Origin: Dehalococcoidia bacterium
Lineage (GTDB): Bacteria; Chloroflexota; Dehalococcoidia; SZUA-161
Length of the DNA stretch: 38,572 nucleotides
Direction of reading: 5' to 3'
Assembly: GCA_014874385.1 (NCBI GenBank)
Contig: JACWAE010000081.1
Coordinates: 1 to 38,572 of the forward strand
This document shows, one piece after another, positions 30,921 through 38,572 of the stretch (within the stretch, counting starts at the first letter, position 1; every line of letters starts with the position of its first letter). The notes beneath the pieces were generated by a model. The model saw nothing but the letters and a program-made list of their open reading frames with translations, did no database searches and was not told the DNA's origin. The position numbers and the translations under genes were made by a program.

Positions 30921-32666
30921 TCACTTGCTTTTACGATACGTATGATTGGGCTTGGCCGAAGCTTGTACCTTTTTCCTTATCTTCCGTTGCTGCTCAACCA
31001 AGGAGTCAGGCTCCTCTTTTCCTTTCTCTTCCCAGGGCTTGCCCAGCCCCATATCGGTAGCGATGATTTTGTAACAGTTATACGATTCTGTTGAACCTGC
31101 ATTGGAGCCCACATGCCAGCAGCCACCTGTGGCATACAGGTTGGGTATCGGAGTCCTGTAGTTGGCCAGTTCCGGTGTAGGTCTATGTTCATTGATCTGG
31201 AAGGGCACGCGGTCGATCCCGGCCATAGTGCCGTTGGGACCGAGGTTTTTCATGCGCAGGTTATCGTAAGGGCTGTTGGTGTCAACCCCGATGATATTAT
31301 CCCAGGTCATATTGGGGGCGTACTGCTGCCATATGGTCATCAAGTTATCGGCATAGCGCTTCTTTATCTCCAGCCATTCCTTCTCAGAATGACGAGCAGC
31401 AGGCGGTGCCAGTTGCTCGTTCTGGACGACGTGTTTGCCCGGGGGTGCATACGAAGAGTCAACCAGACTGTGGCAGCCGACGGTAGGCGCATAGTCCTCC
31501 AATGGCGGCCACTGCAGCAGCCTCTCATTGAGACACTCTCTCGCTATATGTATGGGATCGGGGTCCGGCTGCAACCCAAGCCACTGACACTCATGTATGT
31601 CGGGATTAAACGCCTCGGCTTTGTACTTCGGTGCCTCGTGAACGGCGAAGGTATACCACATCAGGCAGCCGAAGGATGTTTGCAGGAGCTCGACTCTCCT
31701 TGCCAGCTTTGGCGGGATGTACTCCCTGCCAATAATGTTAAAGCATAGCTGCGCGGGGGAGAGGCCACATACGGCAACCAGCTTATTTGCCTTTACTTCA
31801 CTTCCGTCTTTTAGCTTGATTCCCGTGGCTGTGCCATTCTCTATAATAGCCTTCTCTACTTCAGCATGGGTGAAAAACTTGCAACCCATCTGCACCAGGA
31901 GCTGATGGGCGGCATGAGCTATCTGGTGGGTCCCACCCCTGGCGAACCCTATCGTTGGCAGCGTAGCCGCCATGCCCATGGTCATCACGCCCTGGCCGGG
32001 ATCGTTGACATCGATAACCGAGGAAACGCCGAACCTCAGAATGCAAGACTGAAGTTCGGGGCTATCGAACCATTCCTTCACAGTGCGCATCATGCTCCCC
32101 GCCAGCATCGTTCCGTCGGGGAGAAGGTCCGCTTCCATTACCAGCGGGGCGATGGCGATCTGCCTCTCCATAAACTCGGGAGCAGTCATCCACTCGGGTG
32201 GGTTGAATGTCCCGTCTATCATCACCCTCAGATATTCATCGCTAGTCGCAATTTTCCATAGCTTGAGCCACGTGTCAGCGTCCTTCTGTGAGAAGCGGGC
32301 GATCTCTTTTGCCGAGCGTTCCTGTGTGGGGTCATGCTTTTCGCTATAGATAGCTATGGCACTCTCGTTATTTCTGAAGACGAAGCCGTCAGAACACAGA
32401 TGCTGGTCCCATTGAGCTCCATAGTCCCAGAATTCAGGGAAATCACGCCAGACAGGCGCGTAGTAAAAGGGCAGTATTATATTGGCGTGGTCGTTGCCGC
32501 GGAAGCCCGGTGCCGAGAGCTCTTCCGTGCACAGGCAGCCGCCTATTTCATGCCTTCTCTCGAAAATACCTACGCTCATGCCGCCATACTTCATCAGGTA
32601 TAGGGCAAGGAGCAGCCCTTTGTTTCCGCCTCCAACTATCACGGCATCGAATGCTGCATCAGCCAT
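30921..32666 (-). CDS. Phytoene-desaturase-like FAD oxidoreductase, subtype C (divergent)
   Basis: 581 aa from the ATG at 32666 (AAGGGGG 5 nt upstream); a start five codons earlier has no site. FAD motif AVIVGGGNKGLLLALYL, E36 and EIGGC. GGTHQIAHAAHQLL corresponds to the substrate/FAD loop seen as GGSH in subtype B, and LYATGGCWHVGSNAGSTESYN closes the FAD fold. It has a basic C-terminal tail (KIRKKVQASAKPN). It is the longest and least similar of the five flavoproteins here. It sits between the alcohol dehydrogenase and subtype A genes and is presumably a soluble oxidoreductase for a bulky substrate. Confidence 0.84.
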   Translation of the reverse strand: MADAAFDAVIVGGGNKGLLLALYLMKYGGMSVGIFERRHEIGGCLCTEELSAPGFRGNDHANIILPFYYAPVWRDFPEFWDYGAQWDQHLCSDGFVFRNNESAIAIYSEKHDPTQERSAKEIARFSQKDADTWLKLWKIATSDEYLRVMIDGTFNPPEWMTAPEFMERQIAIAPLVMEADLLPDGTMLAGSMMRTVKEWFDSPELQSCILRFGVSSVIDVNDPGQGVMTMGMAATLPTIGFARGGTHQIAHAAHQLLVQMGCKFFTHAEVEKAIIENGTATGIKLKDGSEVKANKLVAVCGLSPAQLCFNIIGREYIPPKLARRVELLQTSFGCLMWYTFAVHEAPKYKAEAFNPDIHECQWLGLQPDPDPIHIARECLNERLLQWPPLEDYAPTVGCHSLVDSSYAPPGKHVVQNEQLAPPAARHSEKEWLEIKKRYADNLMTIWQQYAPNMTWDNIIGVDTNSPYDNLRMKNLGPNGTMAGIDRVPFQINEHRPTPELANYRTPIPNLYATGGCWHVGSNAGSTESYNCYKIIATDMGLGKPWEEKGKEEPDSLVEQQRKIRKKVQASAKPNHTYRKSK

Positions 32667-32709
32667 CGTAACCCCCTTCAAAAAGAGTTTTTAATCCTGC
32701 AAAGCGGCA

Positions 32710-33801
32710 CTAAAACTTGATTACGCTGCGTATAATCTCACCCTTCGCCAGCGCTTCGAAGGCTTCGTTTATTTCATCCAAACTGTAGGTTTTGGTGATC
32801 AGCTTATCTATGGGTAGTTTGCCATTCATGTACAAGTCTATGTATCGCGGTATATCAAGCTGTGCCTTTATATCACCCTGAACGGTTCCTGTTACTGTCT
32901 TTCCTAAGAGGAATTCAAATGGAGCGATACTGAGCATAGTGCCTAGGGGAGCCATGCCTACCACGATGAACTTCCCCCCAAAGCGGATCGAGGCGAATGC
33001 CTGAGTCATAACATTCACATTTCCGATGCATTCCAGGGCATAATCCGCTCCAGTTCCTGTCAGTTCCATAACCTTCATAATGGGGTCTTCCTTCTTTGCG
33101 TTGATGACGTAGTCTGCCCCGAGCTTCTTGGCCATGCTCAATTTTCTACTCAATGTATCAACGGCGATGATCTTGCCTGCCCCGGCAAGTTTGGCACCCA
33201 TAACGGCGCTCAGCCCTACGCCACCGCAGCCGAAGATAGCGATGCTTTCTCCCGGCTTTATGGCCGCTGTGTTGATAGCAGCGCCAATGCCAGTGCTCGT
33301 ACCGCAGCCCAGGAGACACACCACATCTAGCGGGGCATCCTCTCGAACCTTCACGCAGGAACGTTCATGTACTACAGCGTACTCGGCGTAACTGGCAAGA
33401 CCAAAGAGGTGGTTCAGTTGCTGCTCTCCTTTGTGTAAACGTGTTGCTCCTCCGGGCAGGGTCGCCATTGACATGATGGGCAGGTTCTCTACGCACTGAG
33501 TTGGTTTGCCTTCTACACAATATCGGCATTTCCCGCACGAAAAAGAGACCATCATCACTACATGGTCGCCCGGTTGCAACGTTGTTACCCCCGGACCCAC
33601 CTTCTCTACGATACCGGCACCTTCATGCCCCGGAACTACAGGCACAGGGGTAGGCATCTCACCTTTCATAAAGTGCAGGTCGCTGTGACATACCCCTGTG
33701 GCCACAATTTTTACCAGCACTTCGTTGGCTTGTGGCTCATCCAGGGTAACCCTCTCTACTTTTAACGGGGCATTGACCTCGTATAATATAGCTGCCTTCA
33801 T
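32710..33801 (-). CDS. Zinc-dependent alcohol dehydrogenase (class III-like MDR)
   Basis: 363 aa. Catalytic zinc ligands are readable: C38 (GVCHSDLH), H59-E60 (PGHEGAG) and C166 (LLGCGTSTG). The structural zinc lobe C89, C92, C95, C103 is complete (CGKCRYCVEGKPTQC). The NAD site is GCGGVG (191-196), with D214-like acid in IIAVDTLSRK favouring NAD. It interconverts alcohol and aldehyde or ketone. In context it may oxidise a hydroxyacyl-CoA-derived alcohol or handle the aldehyde released by a retro-aldolase. AGGAG lies 9 nt before the ATG. It is one of the better-known families here, but the substrate is not readable. Confidence 0.92.
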   Translation of the reverse strand: MKAAILYEVNAPLKVERVTLDEPQANEVLVKIVATGVCHSDLHFMKGEMPTPVPVVPGHEGAGIVEKVGPGVTTLQPGDHVVMMVSFSCGKCRYCVEGKPTQCVENLPIMSMATLPGGATRLHKGEQQLNHLFGLASYAEYAVVHERSCVKVREDAPLDVVCLLGCGTSTGIGAAINTAAIKPGESIAIFGCGGVGLSAVMGAKLAGAGKIIAVDTLSRKLSMAKKLGADYVINAKKEDPIMKVMELTGTGADYALECIGNVNVMTQAFASIRFGGKFIVVGMAPLGTMLSIAPFEFLLGKTVTGTVQGDIKAQLDIPRYIDLYMNGKLPIDKLITKTYSLDEINEAFEALAKGEIIRSVIKF

Positions 33802-33828
33802 TCTTTCATTCTCCTTCCCTAATCATGT

Positions 33829-35064
33829 TCAACCGAACATGCTTTTGCCTGTACCCTGAGTGTTGGCTGGAGTATGCAGGATGTCTTCTTTTACCAGTTG
33901 CTGTATCTCCTCGTCAGGCATCTTCAGCAGCTCCCGGCATATCTCTTCGGTATGCTGGCCCAGCAAAGGGGCTGGTGTGCTCGTCATAGGCGATGCGCCG
34001 GACATCCTGAACGGTACACCTGGGTAAAGCCTTGCCCCGGCTACCGGATGTTCCAACTCCACGATGGAACCCAGCCATCTGAGCTGCGGGTCTGCGAGGG
34101 TGTCTGGAGCACGCTGTATCACTCCGGCAGCAACCCCGGCAGCCTGCAACGTTTCCATAACCACGTAGGCATCGAGCGTGGATATCCATTCTTTGATGTG
34201 TTCATCCAGCTCGGCTACGTTCTTTAAGCGGTTCTGGAGGTTGGCAAATTTGGGGTCTTTAGTCCACGCAGGATTTCCGATAGCATTGCAGAAATTATGC
34301 CACTCCTCATCCGTGAACACTGCTATGGCGCACCACTCGTCATTGCCCTTGCAGGGGTAGCAGCCGTGTGGAGCAGCGTAGGGGCTTCGGTTACCCATCG
34401 GCTTGCCGATTCTCTTGTTGTAGGTATAGTCCAGATAGTGCTCGCCCATGAGGCTGACTGCCACCTCTGTCTGAGCCATATCTATGTATTGACCCTTGCC
34501 CGTTCTGCGCTTGTAGTCGAGCGCAGCCAGAGCTGCTATCACCACATGCTTGCTTGCCATGTGGTCAGGCAGGGGCGAATTAGAACCTACCGGATAAGGG
34601 TCATCAGGCTGAGCCCACATGGAGAGCATCCCGGAAGCGGAGGATAACATGGGGCCGTATGCTTGAAAGTCGCTGTAAGGGCCCCCGCCGCCGAACCCCT
34701 GGCTGCTAACGTATATGATTTGGGGGTTAAGTTTGCGAGCACTTTTGTAGTCGAATCCCAGGCTCTTCATAACCCCGCCGCGGAAGTTCTCCAGAAGGAT
34801 GTCGGTCAACTTGATTAGCTTGCCAACAAGCTTTTTGCCCTTCTCCGTTTTGAGGTTCACGCCGAAGCTTCTTTTACTACGATTCGCTTCATTGAATCCG
34901 GCGATGTTATTTATATCAGGGCCAATAGTTCTCATGAAGTCGAGGTTATCTTTGGACTCTACTTTTATAACATTGGCTCCTAATTCCCCAAAAATCTTGC
35001 CCGCGTCAGGCACTACGCCGCCAGTGCCGAAACTGAGCACCTTGACTTTCTCAAGAGGTAACAC
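33829..35064 (-). CDS. Family III (CaiB/BaiF) CoA-transferase, GTG start
   Basis: 411 aa. N-terminal KVLSFGTGGVVPDAGKIFGELGANVIKVE without the usual P-motif substitutions is the family's CoA-binding fold (shown here in two pieces: KVLSFGTGGVVPDAG and KIFGELGANVIKVE). LPDHMASKH holds the expected catalytic Asp (D167), and GKGQYIDMAQTE follows. Family III enzymes transfer CoA through an aspartyl-CoA anhydride, often between succinyl-CoA and a substrate acid. It starts at GTG (35064) behind GGAGGG with 4-5 nt spacing. It is 13 bp downstream of a second CaiB-type gene, so the two may form a heterodimer or act on different acids. Confidence 0.9.
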   Translation of the reverse strand: MLPLEKVKVLSFGTGGVVPDAGKIFGELGANVIKVESKDNLDFMRTIGPDINNIAGFNEANRSKRSFGVNLKTEKGKKLVGKLIKLTDILLENFRGGVMKSLGFDYKSARKLNPQIIYVSSQGFGGGGPYSDFQAYGPMLSSASGMLSMWAQPDDPYPVGSNSPLPDHMASKHVVIAALAALDYKRRTGKGQYIDMAQTEVAVSLMGEHYLDYTYNKRIGKPMGNRSPYAAPHGCYPCKGNDEWCAIAVFTDEEWHNFCNAIGNPAWTKDPKFANLQNRLKNVAELDEHIKEWISTLDAYVVMETLQAAGVAAGVIQRAPDTLADPQLRWLGSIVELEHPVAGARLYPGVPFRMSGASPMTSTPAPLLGQHTEEICRELLKMPDEEIQQLVKEDILHTPANTQGTGKSMFG

Positions 35065-35077
35065 TTAGCCCTCCTCG

Positions 35078-36295
35078 CTACAATACACTGGCCCCTCTGA
35101 GTGCAACCAAATCCTCTTTAGAGAAGCCTAGCTCTCTACAATAGATTTCTTCGTTGTGTTCACCCAGGCAGGGGGCAGGACGCTGTATTTCAGCCGGTGT
35201 CTTACTCCATTTATAGGGCGGTCCCGGATAATCAGCTTTGCCAGCCACGGAGTGGTCGATTTCTACGAAATACCCTCTAGCTTTGGTATGGGGACTATTA
35301 TAAAAGTCTTCAATATTCAAAATAGGTGCGATGGGGACGCCTTCACGCTTCCCCGCTTCGAAGAGTTCGATCATGGTGTACTTCTGAGTAAATTCCAGCA
35401 CGAGGGCATATAGGTCATCAGCGTTTCCGATGCGGTACATGAAATTGCGCCAATCGGGTATCTGAAGCACCTCCGGGCTGCCCAGCACTCTAACCAGAGC
35501 ATCCCACTGTCGGGGAGTCAGGGCGATTACCCGAATCAGGCCATCTTTGCAGGGGTAGACCGGATATATCGATGCTCCCATTCGCGTCTCCGTGGTCGGC
35601 GGAGGGCCACCCGGGTTCAGGGCATACGAATAATTCGGTACTATCCAGGGATATAGCCCCAGACGCGAGGTCTCGTGCACCGATACGTCAATGTATTGAC
35701 CTTTCCCTTTAGTGCCACGCATCCAGAGGGCAGAGAGTATCGCTATATTAGCGTGGAGAGAGGCTGCATCGTAGGCTGGCGTACCCGGGCAGAGACAGGG
35801 CTCCTTCCCCGGGTAGCCGCTGGTTATCATTACGCCGCTCATGGCGAAATCTACGAGGTTGGAGCCTTTGCGGTTCTTATAGGGTCCTGAGTGGCCGAAT
35901 TCGGTGATGCTGGCCACAATGAGCCTGGGATTTATCTCCTTGAGCGCAGGATAATCGAGGCCCAAGCTCGCCATATAATCAGGCGGCGAATTTTCTACCA
36001 GGACATCGGCCGTCTTGACCAGCTTCGTAAAGATATCTCTGCCGTCGGAAGTTTCCAGGTTAAGGGTTATTCCTCTCTTGCCAGCGTTACGATGGAGGAA
36101 GTAGAGGCTTTTTTCGAGATGGGGAATATCATCCACAAAAGGAGGGAACGTACGTCCGGGGTCTCCCTCAGGCCTTTCAATTTTTATGACATCTGCACCC
36201 AGGTCCGCGAATAACTTCGTACAGTAAGCGCCCCTGCTGTCGGTTAGGTCCAGTATGCGGTATACGCTCAGGGCGCCCTCTTTTTTCTTTGCCAA
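35078..36295 (-). CDS. Family III (CaiB/BaiF) CoA-transferase, TTG start
   Basis: 405 aa. YRILDLTDSRGAYCTKLFAD and LGADVIKIERPEGDPGR form the CoA-binding region; PAYDAASLHAN contains the expected catalytic Asp (D176); GKGQYIDVSVHET follows. The start is TTG at 36295: GAGG lies 8 nt upstream, and the nearby ATG at 36298-36300 is out of frame. It is likely the first gene of its transcription unit after a 298-bp gap. Family III members in anaerobic degradation activate aromatic or alkyl succinates; here the acid is unknown. Confidence 0.9.
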   Translation of the reverse strand: MAKKKEGALSVYRILDLTDSRGAYCTKLFADLGADVIKIERPEGDPGRTFPPFVDDIPHLEKSLYFLHRNAGKRGITLNLETSDGRDIFTKLVKTADVLVENSPPDYMASLGLDYPALKEINPRLIVASITEFGHSGPYKNRKGSNLVDFAMSGVMITSGYPGKEPCLCPGTPAYDAASLHANIAILSALWMRGTKGKGQYIDVSVHETSRLGLYPWIVPNYSYALNPGGPPPTTETRMGASIYPVYPCKDGLIRVIALTPRQWDALVRVLGSPEVLQIPDWRNFMYRIGNADDLYALVLEFTQKYTMIELFEAGKREGVPIAPILNIEDFYNSPHTKARGYFVEIDHSVAGKADYPGPPYKWSKTPAEIQRPAPCLGEHNEEIYCRELGFSKEDLVALRGASVL

Positions 36296-36593
36296 AGCAT
36301 GTACCTCACTATAACGAGATCGCTATCCCTGGAGCCTGTGAGCACAAATCTTATAACCGGTGATTGAGACAATCCCAGCCCTAAGAGCAGGATAAAACTT
36401 GAAGCCTCCGCTGAATATGGTGCTAATCCTTGTTTTGTACTTCTGCTGTCTCCCGATGATTACTAGGGGGCAGCACTATATGAGATAGAGATAACACGGT
36501 ATATATAACAGTGCTAGCACCTGATACTTCGAAAATAGAGTAGACGGGATATTCAAAGGACAGGCTGATTGGAATGGTTACTCCAGGTATGTC
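36296..36593. promoter_or_regulatory. 298-bp intergenic region upstream of the CoA-transferase operon
   Basis: No gene is seen. It must hold the promoter of the following minus-strand operon, unless transcription continues through from the ferredoxin-like gene. A perfect 10-bp palindrome gtgctagcac at 36511-36520 next to an AT-rich tatatata tract (36500-36508) may be an operator beside a -10 region. The arms aggaca (36557-36562) and tgtcct (36590-36595) could form a weak hairpin overlapping the stop of the upstream Fe-S protein gene. No firm -35/-10 pair. Confidence 0.35.
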
Positions 36594-37544
36594 CTAATGT
36601 CTCGCCTTTTGTTTGCGTACAACTTCCTTTTTCGTTTTGCTCTCCATCTCCTCGATATCGAGAGGCTCGCCTTTGGATGAGTCCCTCTCAAGGGTGATAG
36701 CCCCAGCCGGGCAGATGTCCTCGCAGACGCCGCAGCCCATACACTTCACTGTGTTGATAACCGCTTTCTGCTCATTTTCATCCAGGCTGATGGCCTTGAA
36801 CTGACAGTATTCCAGGCATTCCCCGCATCCGTTACAATAGTCGCCTATGTGGGACAGATAACCTGAGGGGGCTATGATGGGGACTGTACCCTCAAGCAGA
36901 TTCCACATCTTGATACCCATACAGCAGCAAGAGCAGCAATTGCAGATGGCGCTAAACTTGTTGCCCATGTCCTTCTTGAAATAGGCGGTGTGAACGTGCC
37001 CCCTTTTGTGTTCTGCCTCCAGAATAGCAACCGCCTCTTCCTGAGTGACCTTGCGGTAATGGGGATTGTGTTCGGCGATGAAAGAAGCGCCGGGGTCGCC
37101 AACGAAGAAGCAGACCTCCATAGGGAGACACGGCTTCTCCGATGCCGCTCTACAAGGACACCTTCCCACTGCGATCGACTGCGGGTTTTTCAGGATGATA
37201 TCCTTGGCTATCTTGAATGGTATTACTGTCTCCGGCGTGATGAGGGAAAGGTCCGCCTTCTGTGTAACGAGCTGTATTGCATCTTTAAGCTTCAGCACTT
37301 TGCCATGATAAATGCTGGTCGCTAAATCAGGTGCTCCGTCCGCAACACGCTGTACCGTGGCACGAACCAGGTCATCGAGACTTTCGTCTATCTTCTCTTC
37401 AGGCTCCCTGGCTGTCAAACCAGACGATTGAATTGCGTGATACATGAAGTGGTCGATATACCTCATATACACATAGGCGGAGAAGAAGTCGCTCTTGCTC
37501 TCCTCGGGGTAGGAATCGTATAGCTCCTTGGCCGAATCGCCCAT
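36594..37544 (-). CDS. Multi-cluster 4Fe-4S ferredoxin-like electron-transfer protein
   Basis: 316 aa. An N-terminal helical domain (1-120) precedes a first Cys group (C129, C131, C139, C145). A run of six Cys within eight residues follows (CNCCSCCC, 201-208). Then come two ferredoxin-type [4Fe-4S] motifs (C237, C240, C243, C247 and C268, C271, C274, C278). The C-terminal tail is highly charged. Soluble, no signal peptide. It probably shuttles electrons between the flavoproteins and the ATP-driven activator or a ferredoxin pool. The CNCCSCCC group is also seen in some uncharacterised anaerobe ferredoxins. AAGGAG lies 7 nt before the ATG. Confidence 0.8.
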   Translation of the reverse strand: MGDSAKELYDSYPEESKSDFFSAYVYMRYIDHFMYHAIQSSGLTAREPEEKIDESLDDLVRATVQRVADGAPDLATSIYHGKVLKLKDAIQLVTQKADLSLITPETVIPFKIAKDIILKNPQSIAVGRCPCRAASEKPCLPMEVCFFVGDPGASFIAEHNPHYRKVTQEEAVAILEAEHKRGHVHTAYFKKDMGNKFSAICNCCSCCCMGIKMWNLLEGTVPIIAPSGYLSHIGDYCNGCGECLEYCQFKAISLDENEQKAVINTVKCMGCGVCEDICPAGAITLERDSSKGEPLDIEEMESKTKKEVVRKQKARH

Positions 37545-37617
37545 AGTCTTTCTCCTTTCAACCTGACCTGGCGGTCGTTACAAAACCAAACCCCCTGCTT
37601 CCCTCAGTCGGAGCGGT

Positions 37618-38572
37618 TCATTCCAGGTACGTCTTAATGTATTGCTCCATAGGTTTTGTAGGTTTCCACCACTTTTTGATGCCCAAATCTTCAGCCACTT
37701 TGTTGGCACCCAGATAGCCGGATCCTCCAAGTACCATGCCGCCTGGATATGTTGAGGCGCCGCAAACATAGAGACCTTCGATGGGAGTCTTGCTGCTGGA
37801 GCAGTCCTGATTAGGACGGAAACAGCCGAGTTGTATGGGTTTATAGTCGCCATGCTTGATTCCACCGCGGCGCATGTTGGGGAAGCGGATTTCTATGCCT
37901 GCAGGTGTCTCATGGCTGGTCATGATGATGTTATCCTTTGTCATGTTCGGCGCCGCTTTCCGCCACTTTTCCATGATCGCCTCCTCCAGTTCCTTGCCTT
38001 TCTTGTCCCAGCCGCCTTCGATTTCATAAGGGGCGTGCATCTGGAAGAACGATACATACCCTCCCTTTGGAGAGCGGACGAGGTGTGGGTCGAAGAGGCT
38101 CTCACAGGTGGCATGGCCGCCAAAGTTGTCACCGAGCTTGCCCGCAACAACATTATCCCAGTGAGCCAAGAGCTGCTCAGTGCTCTCGATGCCGAGAATA
38201 ACCATCAATGCGTTGTTGACCCAGGGGTCTTCGCAGGCATACTTTGGCGGTTCTTTGCTGGCAACATGCAGGGTGTAGTAACTCCACTTGTCGTATTGCC
38301 ATCTTTCAATGGCTTCCTTCAGGTCGGCTGGTAGATTCTTGGCCCCGACGAGGTTGAGAAATGTGGAGTGCGGGTCGAGTGTGGACATTACCACTTTGCT
38401 GCGAAGCACACGACCTTCTGCGATCTGAACCCCGACTGCGTGACCGTTTTCCATAATGATTTTGGTTACTTCAGCAGCATCTAAAATAATTCCTCCGCTG
38501 CCAACTATCTCTCGCGCCAGGGCACCGGCAAACTTGTGTGACCCTCCGTCGCAGTAACACTTGTTAACGCCC
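37618..38572 (-). CDS. Phytoene-desaturase-like FAD oxidoreductase, subtype B (partial, 5' end beyond the window)
   Basis: C-terminal 317 residues; the reading frame stays open to the right edge, where CDGGSHKFAGALAREIVG precedes an internal Met at 38454 that is not the start. The sequence GGSHK followed later by LYVCGASTYPGGMVLGGSGY and KKWW matches the subtype B protein at 26144-27775. The N-terminal FAD Rossmann motif must lie outside. It is the most upstream of five such flavoproteins in this locus and is followed, 73 bp later, by the multi-cluster Fe-S gene, suggesting electron transfer from flavin to Fe-S protein. Confidence 0.85.
   Translation of the reverse strand, partial: GVNKCYCDGGSHKFAGALAREIVGSGGIILDAAEVTKIIMENGHAVGVQIAEGRVLRSKVVMSTLDPHSTFLNLVGAKNLPADLKEAIERWQYDKWSYYTLHVASKEPPKYACEDPWVNNALMVILGIESTEQLLAHWDNVVAGKLGDNFGGHATCESLFDPHLVRSPKGGYVSFFQMHAPYEIEGGWDKKGKELEEAIMEKWRKAAPNMTKDNIIMTSHETPAGIEIRFPNMRRGGIKHGDYKPIQLGCFRPNQDCSSSKTPIEGLYVCGASTYPGGMVLGGSGYLGANKVAEDLGIKKWWKPTKPMEQYIKTYLE

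Noticed and set aside
24303-32666. Carotenoid biosynthesis cluster
   Set aside because: The flavoproteins are CrtI-like in fold only; no phytoene synthase, prenyl transferase or cyclase is present, and neighbours are acyl-CoA enzymes.

Overview
The window looks like a chromosomal segment of an anaerobic, CoA-centred catabolic bacterium. The best guess from gene content is an uncultured anaerobic lineage such as Dehalococcoidia (Chloroflexota) or a deltaproteobacterial/Desulfobacterota relative. I see no rRNA, tRNA or phylogenetic marker gene that would settle it. Shine-Dalgarno sites are strong (GGAGG or AAGGGGG) in front of most genes. No IS element, integrase, phage gene, CRISPR array or tRNA was found.

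Left part (1-8619): mixed housekeeping and signalling. A 3'-truncated cysteine hydrolase (isochorismatase/nicotinamidase fold) is divergent from a nicotinate phosphoribosyltransferase (pncB), an NAD-salvage pairing. Then come an orphan PilT ATPase, a LuxR-type response regulator with a degenerate receiver pocket, and a membrane GAF-GGDEF-HD-GYP c-di-GMP protein. A plus-strand, alpha-only acyl-CoA synthetase (NDP-forming) follows, with a recognisable extended -10 promoter.

Right part (8626-38572): about 29 genes, all on the minus strand and therefore transcribed right to left, mostly tightly packed. In transcription order: a phytoene-desaturase-like flavoprotein (cut by the window edge), a multi-cluster Fe-S protein, two family III (CaiB/BaiF) CoA-transferases, a zinc alcohol dehydrogenase, two more flavoproteins, a two-subunit family I CoA-transferase, a flavoprotein, a small unknown protein, and another flavoprotein. 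Next are two thiolase-fold proteins with two DUF35 proteins, an acyl-CoA dehydrogenase, two MaoC/hot-dog hydratase-like proteins, two further thiolase-DUF35 pairs, and a second acyl-CoA dehydrogenase. The run ends with a three-gene 2-hydroxyacyl-CoA dehydratase/benzoyl-CoA-reductase-type system (ASKHA activator plus two subunits), an acetyl-CoA-synthase-beta-like protein without the Ni-binding domain, and a CooC-like ATPase.

How the genes may work together (inference): CoA-transferases activate a carboxylic acid, and flavoproteins and acyl-CoA dehydrogenases introduce or move double bonds. The MaoC pair hydrates, and thiolase-fold/DUF35 complexes cleave C-C bonds. Three of the four thiolase-fold proteins have Gly where the nucleophilic Cys should be, as expected of Ltp2-type retro-aldolases. 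The alcohol dehydrogenase could handle an alcohol or aldehyde product. The Fe-S protein and the ATP-driven activator supply low-potential electrons to the dehydratase/reductase. The ACAD + MaoC pair + DUF35 + Ltp2-like set parallels actinobacterial steroid side-chain degradation, but here in an anaerobic setting with no oxygenase visible. A branched, alicyclic or isoprenoid-like acid is a reasonable substrate class; the actual substrate cannot be read from the sequence. The most unusual parts are the acetyl-CoA-synthase-like/CooC-like pair and the combination of all these modules in one co-directional locus.
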